Assembly (NCBI GenBank): GCA_035578905.1
Contig: JAQJVL010000111.1
Coordinates: forward strand, 831,607 to 895,606
Reading direction: 5' to 3'
Source of the DNA: Stictocephala bisonia
Lineage: Eukaryota > Arthropoda > Insecta > Hemiptera > Membracidae
Length of the DNA: 64,000 nucleotides
How positions within the stretch are numbered: position 1 is the first letter of the stretch; every line of letters starts with the position of its first letter. Shown here piece by piece: positions 1 through 11,131 of the stretch. Both the position numbers and the translations under genes were made by a program. The notes below the pieces were generated by a model. It did not search any database, was not told the origin of the DNA, and worked only from the letters and a program-made list of their open reading frames with translations.

Positions 1-420
1 GGAACCAGTGGCGAGTGTTTGCAAGATCGCGAGATTGCGTCGATCGGCTTCTTGCGATTCTCGCTCGTGTGCACCGGGCCTTAGAAGAATCGCAAGAAGC
101 CGATCGTCGCGATCGTTCATGATGCGATTCCGTAGTGTAGGCCTATTGAATGAAATGGAGCGGTGCACACGAGCGAACGCGTTAGCCGATCGCAGCGAGG
201 CCACTGTTTGCGACAGTTTGCGACGCCGTATTGTATGGCAGAGCATTGGACGTTGCACACGGGCCGCTCACTGTTGATCGCCAGAATACCGAAACTACTA
301 TTCTGCAGAATACCATACTGCAAGAGTGGACACACCGCTCTTGTAGTATGGATGCCAGTGGGTTTGATACCTAACTGTTTATATTGTGCTTATTATTATC
401 TTGTAATATTAGAAAATATT
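1..420. repeat. GC-rich inverted-repeat region, possible end of a Harbinger-type transposon
   Basis: The block is much richer in G+C and CpG than its surroundings and is built from shuffled copies of words such as CGATCGGCTTCTTGCGATTC, CTCGTGTGCAC and GTGCACACGAGCG in both orientations. Related words recur at 1270-1420, on the other side of a transposase-like fragment (999-1208). That arrangement suggests subterminal repeats of one decayed DNA transposon, but no clean terminal inverted repeat or target duplication was found. Open frames here (8-277, 163-423) are not protein-like. Confidence 0.45.
37..110. repeat. Hairpin (21-bp perfect arms)
   Basis: Arm 41-61 is the exact reverse complement of 86-106, with 24 bases between them. 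After one T/T mismatch, three more pairs extend the stem to 37-110. It lies inside the GC-rich repeat block. Confidence 0.8.
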
Positions 421-998
421 TAAATGTTGGAACCTTTTTGTTACTTAGTAACCAATTTCACATTAATATGTTATTCATTTGTTTTTTCTAATAACATTTT
501 TTATATATTACTATATTTCGTTACCCTAGGTGTTATAATGACTTTTTACTACAGAAAGAAGTTATAAGAGTTTTTTTTAATATAATAACTATAATCAAAT
601 AAAATATAAAAACATTTTTGAAATGGCAGTTTGGAACAAATAAGTTTGTTAGCATAGCAAATATTTGCCTATCTTTATAATATAGCAATATTGTATATAA
701 ATATATTGAAATAATGCAATACAAGATTGCCTATATAAGAAAAGAATATAATTTCTTATATAGGCCAGAATATAAATGTGGCGAAAAATATTAGCAGATA
801 TATTTAAGTGTGACTTACTGAATAGTTTAGTCTCCAACACTTTTTAAATGTGGCAATTAAAAACAAAATAAATTATTTTCGAAACAATAGTACCACCATG
901 AAAATAAAAATACCTATTTGAGGGTTCATAAATATTTGTTTAACCTACTGTACCTTATTGTCACTGCTACCATTTCTATAGATAGAATTGCAAGTCGC
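421..998. other. AT-rich spacer with one short hairpin
   Basis: No gene or recognisable repeat is seen. A perfect 14-bp inverted repeat (729-742 with 752-765, 9-base loop) lies in the middle. Minus-strand frames at 533-724 and 649-840 are low-complexity AT translations. Confidence 0.6.
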
Positions 999-1208
999 TT
1001 ATTTGTGTTTTGCTTTTTGATATAATCTGTCAACTAGTTCATCAAATGAACTAATGCTCATACGAAAGAAATTAAAAAATGTATTTTCATCTTCTTTCAG
1101 GTCGTCAAACAACTTAACGAAAGCCACCTTTAGAAGTTTGGAACTTAGAAGTGGATGACGTCTATAATTAGACAGAAACAAATAATTATAAGCCATATAC
1201 ATAACCAC
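999..1208 (-). pseudogene. PIF/Harbinger (HARBI1-like) transposase, N-terminal fragment
   Basis: The minus-strand frame of 69 codons ends in the pattern EDENTFFNFFRMSISSFDEL followed by VDRLYQ. This matches the region just upstream of the DDE nuclease domain in PIF/Harbinger transposases and HARBI1-like proteins, which typically reads 'F.N.FRMS...FDELL'. Family proteins are about 350-450 residues, so this is a small N-terminal piece. The catalytic Asp/Asp/Glu region is absent, and the frame stops at once downstream (lower coordinates) with no continuation seen in any frame. GC-rich repeat blocks lie on both sides (1-420 and 1270-1420), consistent with remnants of one transposon. It could also be an isolated fragment. 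The assignment rests on motif memory and was not tested by a search. Confidence 0.6.
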
Positions 1209-1225
1209 AAGGCTTTTCTAACGCT

Positions 1226-1425
1226 TTGCCAAATCCATCTGGAATTAAAAGATATTTTCAGAGGTTAACACGAGTCTTGCTCGTATGCACTGAGTGCAAA
1301 TCGTACCAGGACCGATCGCGGCGATCAGCTACTTGCGATTCTCGCTCGTGTGCACTGAATGCAGGCATCGCACCAGAAACGATCGCGGCGACCAGCTACT
1401 TGCGATTCTCGCTCATAAGATAGCC
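1226..1425. repeat. GC-rich subterminal-type repeats, two tandem units
   Basis: A unit of about 65-70 bases occurs twice (1310-1357 and 1378-1415), sharing CTACTTGCGATTCTCGCTC preceded by CGATCGCGGCGA. The same words occur in 1-130. It is the probable partner of the left-hand block around the Harbinger-like fragment. Confidence 0.5.
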
Positions 1426-1734
1426 AACCATTAACATTAGATTTACTGCTCCGGGCACGGATTTGACAATACACTCACTACGCTATAGCAGAGATATTTA
1501 TATTAAGATTGTTTACCGTGGCTTTATAGGAGAATCTCCGACGACGCACAATATCGTTCCTAAGTCACGATTTTCTTCAAAACAATACGTCCAATCGTAA
1601 CCGTAAAAATTAACACTTTTTTAGACTTCTATGGTTTGGAGGGGGGGGGGGTCATGACCCAAATAACCCCTCCCCTGTATCCGCGCCTTCCAATCTCTTA
1701 ATATCAGAATACGGAACTTAGACTGAAAAAAAAA
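1426..1734. other. Unassigned sequence with a G-run and possible transposon end
   Basis: A run of about a dozen G (from 1639) is followed by GTCATGACCC and then CCCCTCCCCTGTATCCGCGCC-like sequence at about 1665-1687. Such a G-rich/C-rich end resembles termini of some arthropod DNA transposons, but no partner end was found, so this is weak. Confidence 0.25.
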
Positions 1735-1979
1735 ACTATAAGACTATCAATTTAAAGAAAATAAAACTATAAGAGTATCAATTTAAAGAAAATAAAACTA
1801 TAAGAGTATAAATTTAATGAAAATAAGACTATAAAACTATCAATTTAATGAAAATAAAACAATAAGACTCTTAATTTAAAGAAAATAAAACTATAAGACT
1901 CTTAATTTAAAGAAAATAAAACTATAAGACTATCATTTTAAAGAAAGGAAAACTAAAAGACTAGCAATTTAAAGAAAAT
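1735..1979. repeat. 31-bp tandem repeat, about 8 copies
   Basis: The unit ACTATAAGACTATCAATTTA plus AAGAAAATAAA recurs with starts near 1735, 1766, 1797 and 1828 and onward, with scattered substitutions. It is AT-rich and has no coding potential. Confidence 0.85.
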
Positions 1980-2970
1980 GCCACAATCACTAAAATATTA
2001 TCTTTTTTGATATATCTACGCCAGTATTCAAACGCATCAAGCTAAATTAAGTGTGACCTACTGGTATATGAACCCATGAACCTCTGCGTTGAAATCAAGA
2101 ATAATAAACACTGGGCTAGCAAGAGACTATAATAGTTAGTAATAGCAATAATAGTTAGTACAACGAAGCTGAGAAAAAAAGTTTCAAAAATTTCGTCAAT
2201 AACGTTAGGCTTGAGAATAAAAAATGAGCGAAGTGACATTATTCAGTATGAAAATTTAGATTTACTACACTTTGCACTTACAAATTAACAGTATTATAGA
2301 TACATTTCCTAATTGGTTTTCCTTTTGTAGTTAAATAAACTTAAATGAGGTTGTACTTTTCAAAATAATCACGAAAAACCCTACAAACTTTTCAAAATTT
2401 CCCCAAGAATGAAACACTACACACGTAAACATTAAAGCACACATAAATCAATTTTGGCATGTCGGTCCGAATTAAAATCGAGCAAGGCTTGGTAGTCGAG
2501 ATAAGCAGATTTACGACCGTTTAGCCATGTCGGGACGACTGGAACACGCCAAGAAACAGCTACAAAAGCCGGTCTGAAAAAACTACTTCATTCCGTTCTA
2601 ATAATCCAACCCTATACTTGTCGGCACGCACACTACACGCGTCGGATTAGGAACAAAAGCAATCATAGCTAATAGACGCCACAAACTTCCGAACAGCTCA
2701 AATGGAATGGGAGAGAAAGTATCCACGGTACCAGGTGTAGTTAGACTCGTCACGTATGCAACGATAGTGTATCAGGGGAATTAATGTATAAACACCTACA
2801 CTTAGCGAGTCACACACTAGACTCGCTAGAGTGTATATCGTCTACGAAATACCCAATAGATTCTTGTTCCCATTTTACATCATCATCGTATTTCGTTTTT
2901 AGTATCATTACTTTTATTATTTCTAAATTACTCTAAGAACAGTCTTGTGTATGTATAAAGATTATATGCA
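1980..2970. other. Unassigned sequence containing a degenerate tRNA-like stretch
   Basis: Bases 2061-2136 resemble the tRNA-like sequence at 61617-61693: they share GAACCC.TGAACCTCTGC near one end and AAACACT...CTAGCAAGAG near the other. The copy is too decayed to fold. The remainder (2140-2970) shows no recognisable element. Confidence 0.35.
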
Positions 2971-2971
2971 A

Positions 2972-4300
2972 AACTAGCTGACTGCCCGTGCTTTGATACA
3001 TCGTGGTTCTCTACGCTTGCTTATCCTTCCTCCACGGTTTCCACTTAACATCGATATATAAGCTCGACCTGCAGCATCTCCATGTAGCAATATTTCTCAG
3101 TATCCGTGCTTTGTATGTTTAGTTTCTGATTTCTAATAATCATGGAATGTAGTGATCAAACTCTTAGAGGTCTGGTCTTATAGAGGATATAAGTCTTAAG
3201 GAAGCTCATGCTCTATGACCAGGATTTTGCTATAATTTTTATTTTGACATTTTATTATTAAAATCAAGTAGTTCTCCTAAATAACCAATTTTTATAATTT
3301 ATACTGGAATCTAGTCTTATAGAGGATATAAGTCTTAAGGAAGCTCATGCTCTATGACCAGGATTTTGCTATAATTTTTATTTTGACATTTTCTTATTAA
3401 AATCAAGTAGTTCTCCTAAATAACCAATTTTTATAATTTATACTGGGATCTAGTCTTATAGAGGATATAAGTCTTAAGGAAGCTCATGTTCTATGACCAG
3501 GATTTTGCTATAATTTTTATTTTGACATTTTCTCATTAAAATCAAGTAGTTCTCCTAAATAACCAATTTTTATAATTTATACTGGGATCTAGTCTACTTT
3601 AGGAGGGTGCAAAGTGGCGCATTGTCAATGTAGAAAATACCTTAAATAGTTTCATAGTCAAAACCACTTGAATGGCTATTTTTAGAACCACTACTTTATT
3701 GCCAATACACAAAATAACGAGATCGTTTTTGTAAAATTTCAGCTTTATACACTCTATCAATCTCTTAATAGAGTGATTTAACAGAGAAGAAGTAAGCAAT
3801 AAAGGCAGGTTTTTACACAGGTTTTCCATGTTCTATCAGCAGGATACGGTTGTATACAAATGTGTTTTGAAATTTTCTGACTGACATCAGTTTGTTATCC
3901 TATATAACAAAGTGTTATAATCTAGAAAAGTCAAACTTTTAGAGGGCTCAAAGTAGGCTATTGTGTCTGAATCAGTGAATTACAGGAGTTTTGTGCCATG
4001 TTTTAGCTATATCCTAGGAGCAGGCAATGGCTGTATCCAAATTAGTTCAGACGTTTACCGATTAAATTAGTTTTTTCTCGAGATAACAAACTTTTGTAGT
4101 TTAAGAAAATAAGTAAGTCTACTTTTAGAGGGCGCAAGTATGGTAATCATATCTGAATCAGTGGAATGTAGTTTTTTCTATGTCTCATGAGCATGAGCGT
4201 GTTATTTGAATACTGTTAGATTAAAATCGATTTGTTCTCCTAGATAATAGTTTTACAATTATTGTGCCTGAATAAGTGCTTTCTCACCGTGCTTACACGT
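2972..4300. repeat. Diverged tandem repeat region, probably transposon-derived
   Basis: The left edge (AAAACTAGCTGACTGCCCGT) resembles a motif common at arthropod retroelement remnants. The centre is the regular 139-bp array. To its right, more diverged units start near 3588, 3925 and 4113; each has TACTTTTAGAGGG-like sequence, then 'CTGAATCAGTG' and 'TTCTCCTAGATAA'. No reading frame is convincing; the minus-strand frame at 3599-3829 is a repeat shadow. Confidence 0.5.
3171..3587. repeat. 139-bp tandem repeat, three copies
   Basis: Copies start at 3171, 3310 and 3449 (TCTAGTCTTATAGAGGATAT), each exactly 139 bases after the last, and a fourth partial unit begins at 3588. The copies are nearly identical, so the amplification is recent compared with the diverged units that follow. 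Confidence 0.9.
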
Positions 4301-4389
4301 TTCGTACGATATGAAGATTGCAATCATTTTATGATTTTTCCTTTGCGCAAAATTATGTGTGTTCTTTAGGATGTAAACGTTTGCTGCCA

Positions 4390-5001
4390 AGAAAATCACC
4401 AACACTAATTTTAAGATGATTCAAAAAATGGCAGTTAGAATCATCCTAAAAATGAATTTCAGAGAGTCGTGCAGGCCAAAATTCAAAGAGTTAAATATAT
4501 TGACATTACTTGCCTCTACATTCTTGAGACTGCTACATATGGTAGGTACAAGACTACTATCACAAGAGGCAGAGATATACATACATACGACACTAGAGGC
4601 AGGGACAACTACCGAACTGGTCGTCATAGAACGGTAGTCTATGAACGCCTGCCTTCACAGATGGGCGTTCGTATAGTCAACAAGTTACCAGAATTTATCA
4701 AAAGTGCTACAACGCCCAAGGCGTTCAAGAGTCGTCTCAAGAAGTTTCTTTCAAAACAAGCATTTTATAGTATAGACGAATTCTTTGCACATAACTAGGA
4801 GGGAGATAATCAATAACACAAGTGAAGTTGAAGAGGTTCAATTGGCGACGAGTGGGAATTTGGGTGTCTGTCAATATATGTATGTTTGAAAGGGTGAATT
4901 GTTAGAATGGATTGCAAATTATTAAAAAATATGACTTTTGCAATACAATGTTTATAATTGTCCTAATGCAATAAAAGTTTTATTATTATTATTATTATTA
5001 T
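4390..5001 (+). mobile_element. 5'-truncated LINE, 3' end (Jockey/CR1-type)
   Basis: The segment contains the decayed C-terminal coding end of a non-LTR retrotransposon (4416-4798), about 170 bases of 3' untranslated sequence, and a terminal AATAAAAG-type signal (about 4970) followed by a (TTA)n tail (4978-5001). LINEs are usually truncated at the 5' end on insertion, which fits the absence of endonuclease and reverse-transcriptase domains upstream. Confidence 0.75.
4416..4798 (+). pseudogene. Non-LTR retrotransposon ORF2, C-terminal fragment with a frameshift
   Basis: Two overlapping plus frames together cover the C-terminal end of an insect LINE polyprotein. The frame starting at 4416 carries RIILKMNFRESCRPKFKEL, a region after the reverse transcriptase in Jockey/CR1-type elements. 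The frame ending at the stop 4796-4798 carries a DTRGRDNYRTG-type segment and LPSQMGVRIVNKLPEFIKS, then a basic 'FKSRLKKFL' stretch, the usual C-terminus of this group. The switch between frames lies near 4505-4515, so one indel separates the halves and the copy is dead. Only about 125 of the usual 900 or more residues remain. The family call is by motif recognition, and the clade within Jockey/CR1 is not resolved. Confidence 0.75.
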
Positions 5002-6112
5002 AAGAGTAGTCTTTTTGAGTGACAAACACACACACAAATTAAAAATCTAGCTCTTCTTAAGGGTGAAGTAGGCAAGATAGAGCAAAAAGTTACAGGAACA
5101 AATTTGTAGATCTTCTCAAATACGGTAATGAACTTGATAATAATTAATTATTAAGACAGTTTTCATACGACCACTCGTTTAGCCAATATAGGCAAAATTA
5201 GAAGTTTTGACATGTCAAATTTCCTCACTAAAATCGCTGCTATTTCGGAACTACAAAGAACTTGTTCAAAGTGCCTTCTTACTGCACACAACAACATAAA
5301 ACCGATCTTTCTACAACATTTCAACTGAATAGTGTTTGAGATACAGTGATCAGTGAGTGAGTCAGTGTCGGTATTTGGCCTTCATATAGATTACTCCCTT
5401 CTCTTACTTTCCCCTCAACGATTCCCCACTCTTTGACTACATAGCGTTTTCTCCCATAGCCATTAGATCTTCATGTTCAGGATTTTCGATCCTCCCTTGA
5501 AGATATCAACATAATTTCATTCAAATTTCGCTACACTGATCTAATAGTGGTTGACTACATTTAAAAGTATTCCGATAAAGCGGTACACTATTGAGCATGA
5601 GTATACGGCATGACGGTTGATCGGTAAAGACTCGGAGGAAGAGACCAGCCGTTTTGAGGCGAGGGCGGTGCAATGGAGCACGACCGTCCAAGGTCATGGG
5701 AAGACTGTCAAGGTCACCAGGAGGTCGTTACTTTCCGTAGTCTCACTGCCAGGCACCGTGCTGCCGCTCTGGACAGAACAAGACAAAACCTGCGTCCAAC
5801 GTGACGGTGCAACTTGGAATGCTACTTAGAACCATTTATCCCCTACTTATCCTTTCTTCGTAAAGAAAGAACATCTTGGCACAATGTTTTTGGAAGAGAG
5901 CAAGAAACATCGACAGGATATTATATCGCAGCTTTAATGTTGTGTTGTTAAAATCGCAGTCTCAGCATGTCTTGTCTAGGAACTAACACATTTTTCAATT
6001 ATCTTTTAAGATTTAAGAAGTAAAAATGCATAAATTATCCGGTATTTACATTACTACACGAGGTCATATCTAGAAGGAATTTTAAAGATACATTCCCCTT
6101 GAAACGTTTGTT
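5002..6112. other. Unassigned sequence
   Basis: No repeat or gene is recognised. A plus frame at 5617-5829 lies in a locally GC-richer stretch, but its translation has no recognisable motif and lacks splice-site support. Confidence 0.5.
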
Positions 6113-6114
6113 TA

Positions 6115-6544
6115 AGAGTCTGCAAACTGACGGCCATGTTGGTTTTAATCCCATAAGAACAATGTTATTTTCAAACTGAACATACGATCACGCGTATCCA
6201 AATCAAACAGTTATTTTAAATCGGATTTTTTCCAAACAAATTGCACTTGGTCAAGAATGAAATTGCACGTTGGAATTGCTTTGCGAATTTCTCATTAGTT
6301 CTATAGAAAAAAAGCTAAAATAATATTTACTTTGAAGTTTCTAATTTCATCTATTTTTCAAAACAAAGCGTATGTATTCAAAATATTAAAAGCAAACGCA
6401 ATGCGCAATATGATAACGTTTAAAATGACACCTCATATATCATAATTACTTTTGATCAATAAATTACGAAAAAAATACGGATTCGCAAATAACATTGTTC
6501 TTATTTGATTAAAACCAACATGGCCGATAGCCTCTGCAGACTCT
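6115..6544. mobile_element. MITE, copy 1 (430 bp, TIR about 58 bp, TA target)
   Basis: Left end AGAGTCTGC...GGCCATGTTGGTTTTAATC is mirrored at the right end by GATTAAAACCAACATGGCC...GCAGACTCT. TA flanks both ends (6113-6114 and 6545-6546), consistent with a Tc1/mariner-type target duplication; TTAA at this copy alone would also fit piggyBac. There is no coding frame, so it is non-autonomous. Related copies: 23476-23908 and 25211-25556. Confidence 0.85.
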
Positions 6545-6903
6545 TAATGTTATCTGCCAGCACCGTAAAATAATTATTACAAATTAATACCAGGTAAATC
6601 AAGGGCCTATTAGGTATGGACACTTAATGGCTTTGCTCCTAAATGTTTTATCATTGATATTATCTCTGGAGGATGCGGGAGCAAAACCTCTAGGGACTCA
6701 ACCATCATGATGACAGCGGTTGCAGTTATCTCGTTTTATACAATTTCACATCAAATCACTTACCAGTACCAAATAATTTATCTCTTTTAACCATTTAATT
6801 TCTCTTTTAATGTTGCCAGTTTAAAGGTAGGGTGGCTTGTGATCTGCAGTGGTCAGATCAAAACGTATTCACTATAATCACTGAATATAGGCAGATAACT
6901 GTC

Positions 6904-6959
6904 TATATTATAGCACAGCATATAGACAGATATCTGTCTATATTCTGTGCTACAATATA
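6904..6959. repeat. Near-perfect palindrome of about 56 bp
   Basis: The core 6921-6942 (TATAGACAGAT and its mirror) is a perfect 22-bp palindrome. The symmetry continues outward through TAGCACAGCA / TTCTGTGCTA with one mismatch, and then to 6904 and 6959 with one more. Confidence 0.85.
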
Positions 6960-8431
6960 AATCCTCTCCTGCTAACCAACCTTCACATAAGGGCCACCTA
7001 ACAATCAAATATAACGTCGTACGATAAACACGGGGCCTCCCACTCACCCACCTATGCAATGTTGATGGACATCCCATGCACCCAAGAGGTGCAACTTTGA
7101 TGCATTACTAACTAACCCTCAACAACGTTGGGGCCCCTCCCACTTATCTACACATACGACGTTGACGCCCCTGCTAACCATTCAAAACGTACGGCTTCAA
7201 CAACCCTCATACCAATTTTTCCAATAACATTAATTAGAAGTTCTTATACAGACTACAATGTTTATTTTTTCCCATTACTAGGGTCATTTAGCGAGTCTGT
7301 TTAGTAGATATTTTCTATCAAGGAAAACAATACAAACTAAATATTGGAAGTATGATTTAAACTAAAAGCTTAATCTATCACGATCAAAATATGTTAAGAA
7401 AACTGAGACAGTAGTGCTAGTTCAAATCATTAATATACCATAGTTTTTAATTAAAATAACCTAACGTCTTTAAAACAAACTATGATAAAATTAATTAATA
7501 TTTAAACTTTAAATTTTTTTGGAGTACATTTTTTTACAAATCTCGTGTTTTCCACAAGAATATCAGTCGGAGAGACCAAAAGCAGTCAATACCAGCAGAA
7601 TTTCATTATCGAAGCTACATTGCGTCGAAGAAACAACACAAAGAGACAATAACAATATTTGGAGCAAAGTGTTTCGAATACTTTCATTGCCACAATGAAA
7701 TAAAATCCGAAACAATCACAGTATTCTCGCTCAAGAAGGAACACAATTTAATCAACTTACAGAAGAGGCTGGGTGAGAGGGGTATCGCGTAAAATATTAG
7801 TGGCATTAAGGAACTTGTTGAAGGACTGAGGGTTGTCGAGCTGTGGGTGGTTGAGGGGGGAAGAGGTGAACATCGCCTTACAAGTGGGAGACTCCTGACT
7901 TCTTTGATTACAGATGTAGTCACTTTAAACTGCTGTTTCTTCTTGACAGCGAGTTATCAATATGTTCCACTAATCATCAACATTAAACAAATACAATTGG
8001 TGACATTTACACACTCAACAGCTTTACAAGTACATAACAGAAATTACAAGATTAATTAAATACCAACTCTTCACATTTAAATCATATGCATCGTTAACTA
8101 AACTAGAAATCAAGAAAAGTTGAATTATAATAGTAAATTGCTTCAAATATGTAGCCTATTAAGTCGTTGAATTACTTAACGACTCTTTATATTTGTTTTT
8201 CCTATAGTTGTCTAACAACGTGGCTGTTCATGCACTCAATACAAGTCGCAAAGTAGGCGATTCCTGCATCTAAACACTTTACTGCACTCGTTTTACTTTA
8301 CCACACTCTTAGTTTTTAACTTAATAACATAAATAATACATCTATTAGCCATAGCCAGAAATAATTAAGTTGACAGCGCGTTACTTTTTATTTAGTCTTC
8401 TATACTTCATTCAACTTTAGGAAATATGTTA
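6960..8431. other. Unassigned sequence with a trace of the CCCACCC minisatellite
   Basis: Bases 7012-7190 contain two or three degenerate units resembling the dispersed 36-bp minisatellite (CCTCCCACTTATCTACACAT, GTTGATGG), as at 18500-18968. The rest (7200-8431) is AT-rich with no recognised element. The frame pair at 7684-8059 is not protein-like. Confidence 0.4.
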
Positions 8432-8539
8432 TGTGCAACTTTTACTCAAAGTGTCCTTGCTGCACGAGAGAAACTATTCCACACTCAACTAAGTATTTCT
8501 CTCGTGCAGCAAAGTGCCATTTTGCGCACTAGTTGCACA
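8432..8539. repeat. 108-bp fold-back sequence (hairpin)
   Basis: An inner perfect 17-bp stem (8457-8473 with 8496-8512) encloses a 22-base loop, and an outer 9-bp stem (8432-8440 TGTGCAACT with 8531-8539) closes the structure, with unpaired sequence between. It could be a very short MITE or a microRNA-like precursor. No clear target duplication is visible. Confidence 0.7.
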
Positions 8540-8636
8540 AATAACTATTTCAGTATAGCTCTAGTTTTCATTTTTTCTCATTTTAACGGGTAATAAAACT
8601 ATTTATTAAAAGCTACTCATTAGAGATAAAAGGAAT

Positions 8637-8866
8637 CTACGGTCTATTGTGGAATCCGAACCACGAATTAAACCTATGTGTGTTGTAGTTTATTACAGTG
8701 ACAAGCTTGAGTATCAGCCTCCTCGAAAACGAGGTCCAACCACCAACTTGCCAACTTAGTCGCTCTAGTTCCAGTAGTTCGCGGGATAATGATCCATGTC
8801 CGACCACCGTGAGAATATTGCACCCATAACTCATCGCATCCAAGAATTACAGCACAGTGGCCACAG
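8637..8866 (-). mobile_element. Diverged SINE A-like copy
   Basis: It carries GTGGAATCCGAACCACG (SINE A core) at about 8650-8667 and, at its other end, TTACAGCACAGTGGCCAC, the mirror of the SINE A tRNA-like head. The middle differs strongly from the other copies, so this may be an older or separate subfamily. Confidence 0.45.
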
Positions 8867-10570
8867 ATAAACTAACTATTCAGGGAGCTCCATACTAAAC
8901 TGTTTCTGTAACTTGTGGACTGTCCGCTTTGCAGCGAGTCGAATGTGTAGGCCTACTGAGTCAAAGTCAAGCGACTGAGTGCTGTTTTCAGAACGTACCA
9001 GTCCACAGTCTATTTTAAAGAAAGCTTAACATGGGGCTCGAAATCGAATTGTGCTGACTGCTGCCTCTCCCCTCTGTACCCCGACCACATCCTTTCCCCC
9101 TCCCTCTCTATCCCCTTCCCTCTCTTTTCTCTCTGCAAACACCTCTCTGTCACTCCTCGTTCATTACTAGAACGCCGTCCGCAAGGAGTAGCAGAGAGAT
9201 ATGTCTGTGTCAAGTATACGACGCACAACAGTTTTACCTATACAATAGAGCAATCTATTTATCATTAGTTATCTTTGAAACCGTCTCAATGGCCAGGAAG
9301 GTTATTTCTGTATAATTGTACAAACATATATCATACAATATCAAATATGATATAACCACGTGAGTGAAGTAAATACAATAAAATCAACCATTAATTCTGA
9401 TTGTCACAATAAAACGTACGGTATTCTAAACGATACAACAAAATAACAACATCAATTCAGCAAGAAGTAAAACGTGTACGCCTGGGCTAAAAACTTAGTT
9501 GTTACATCAATTATTCTCCTCTTTATTCTGGTGTGTACAGTGGGCGTTCCGCTAATAGAACGGTTACCACAGATTGGCAGAAGTAATAGCCTTGGGTCGA
9601 CAGTTATCATATTAAAGTGGCCGCAGTATTTACTATGATAAGCCGTTGTCACCGCAGAGCTGTAATAATTACATCACGCAGACGTGACTTCACTACTTCG
9701 GCTAATTAACACGGTTTTGTTTCTTTTATAAATTTCTTTAAATAAATAATTCTGCTTTGTGGTTAGTTGTTTATTTATTTTCATTTGACTATTTATTTTC
9801 TAGTTTAAAACATCATGCAAATTTGTTCTTTAGTTATACATATTATTATTTTTGGGATGTTCTTGATTTGTATATTTTTAGTTAGTTTTATTTGACAGTA
9901 TTACTTTCCTATTAACAATTCTTGTTTCATAATACTTTTTATTTACAAGATATTCTGTAACTAGTTGATGTTTTTGTTACCTGTACCTGATAATTGGTTG
10001 AAAATTTGTCATGCATTTTCCTTTTTTTATCTTGTTGTTATAGTTCTGATTTTATTTTCTAAATCTTCATTTATGTATGTATATTTATATTGTCTTGTGT
10101 AACTCGTGTTAACAATAGAAGGTCGACATAAAAGGGAAATGAGTTAATTAATTTGAGGAAGTCCATTGAAAACTAATTAAGTATTGTCTGTCACACGTGT
10201 TCTTTAATACTTAATCTGTATGCGCAATGCGTGGGCACTTGTCAGTAATGCCTTTCACCGCATGTCCAATTGAAGGAGAAAACGTCAGTATTAATGTTTA
10301 GTGACGTTCTACATAGAGAAATGTTTTTTTATACACTCCTCGTATGAGTAATATCTATTATTTCCACACTACTAATTGTAATTTATTTTATCATTGCAAT
10401 TTCTTTGAGTAATAATAGCACAACAAACATTTTTCTCGGTTATATTCTTTACTGACAAACAAAATTTTACTGTATTTTAGAATCGATTTAGTTAAATAAA
10501 TATATACTGTATTGTGAACCACATCTCAAGGACACAAAAGGCAGTCATATTAGCCTTCTTCGGCAATACT
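8867..10570. other. Unassigned sequence
   Basis: A pyrimidine-rich stretch (9060-9140, CCCTCT/TCTCTT runs) and long T-rich DNA (9720-10090) occur. No repeat family, RNA gene or credible reading frame was recognised. A GTAGGCCTAC word lies at 8947-8956. Confidence 0.5.
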
Positions 10571-10966
10571 CATTATTATTATTATTCATTTCTAAGATGC
10601 CGATTGAAGAGATATGGACATATACCAAGGGAGCATGAGTGTGATGAGTGTAGATGGACGAGTGTAATCTAAGGTCGACTTTTGTTGTTACTAACTAAGG
10701 TCGACAGATCCTCATAAAGAGCTATTTATTAATAGCCACTAGCCAGGGCAACTAAGGGACCTACAGCCTTACGTGGAATACGAACCATGTAGTATTGGTC
10801 TGATTTTCAGCTAACTAACAAGCCTGACACGCAGTTATCTTTTCTACACAACATCTCAACCTTGACTTCCACCCGGTGCGGACACTCTAGACTCCTCTAG
10901 TTGTGTTTATGTCAATGATAACCGTTGAGCGGACACCGTGTTGGTATTAAGAGGACTGATCCTTTG
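10571..10966 (-). mobile_element. SINE A, 5'-truncated copy
   Basis: A minus-strand copy, with the (ATT)n tail at low coordinates, then the CATCACACTC-type tail region, the hairpin core (10770-10791) and the body up to about 10966. The tRNA-like head present in other copies is missing, as expected for 5' truncation. Confidence 0.75.
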
Positions 10967-11131
10967 AGAGAATTTAGTAAGATAAGTAACTATAGAAAGA
11001 TAAGTAAGCAATAATTCAGATCAATTGCGTCAATTTACGAAAACAAACTACTAAACATATTGATATTTCGATCATACATTTCTTCATTTGTACATTTTGG
11101 CAAACACTTTTTTGACAAAATAATCACTATA

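Noticed and set aside
5617..5829. Plus frame of 70 codons as a gene
   Set aside because: No domain, no splice support, and length within chance expectation; only mild GC enrichment.
6115..6544. piggyBac-type element based on TTAA at copy 1
   Set aside because: Copy 2 lacks TTAA; only TA is common to both copies, which fits Tc1/mariner-type targets better.
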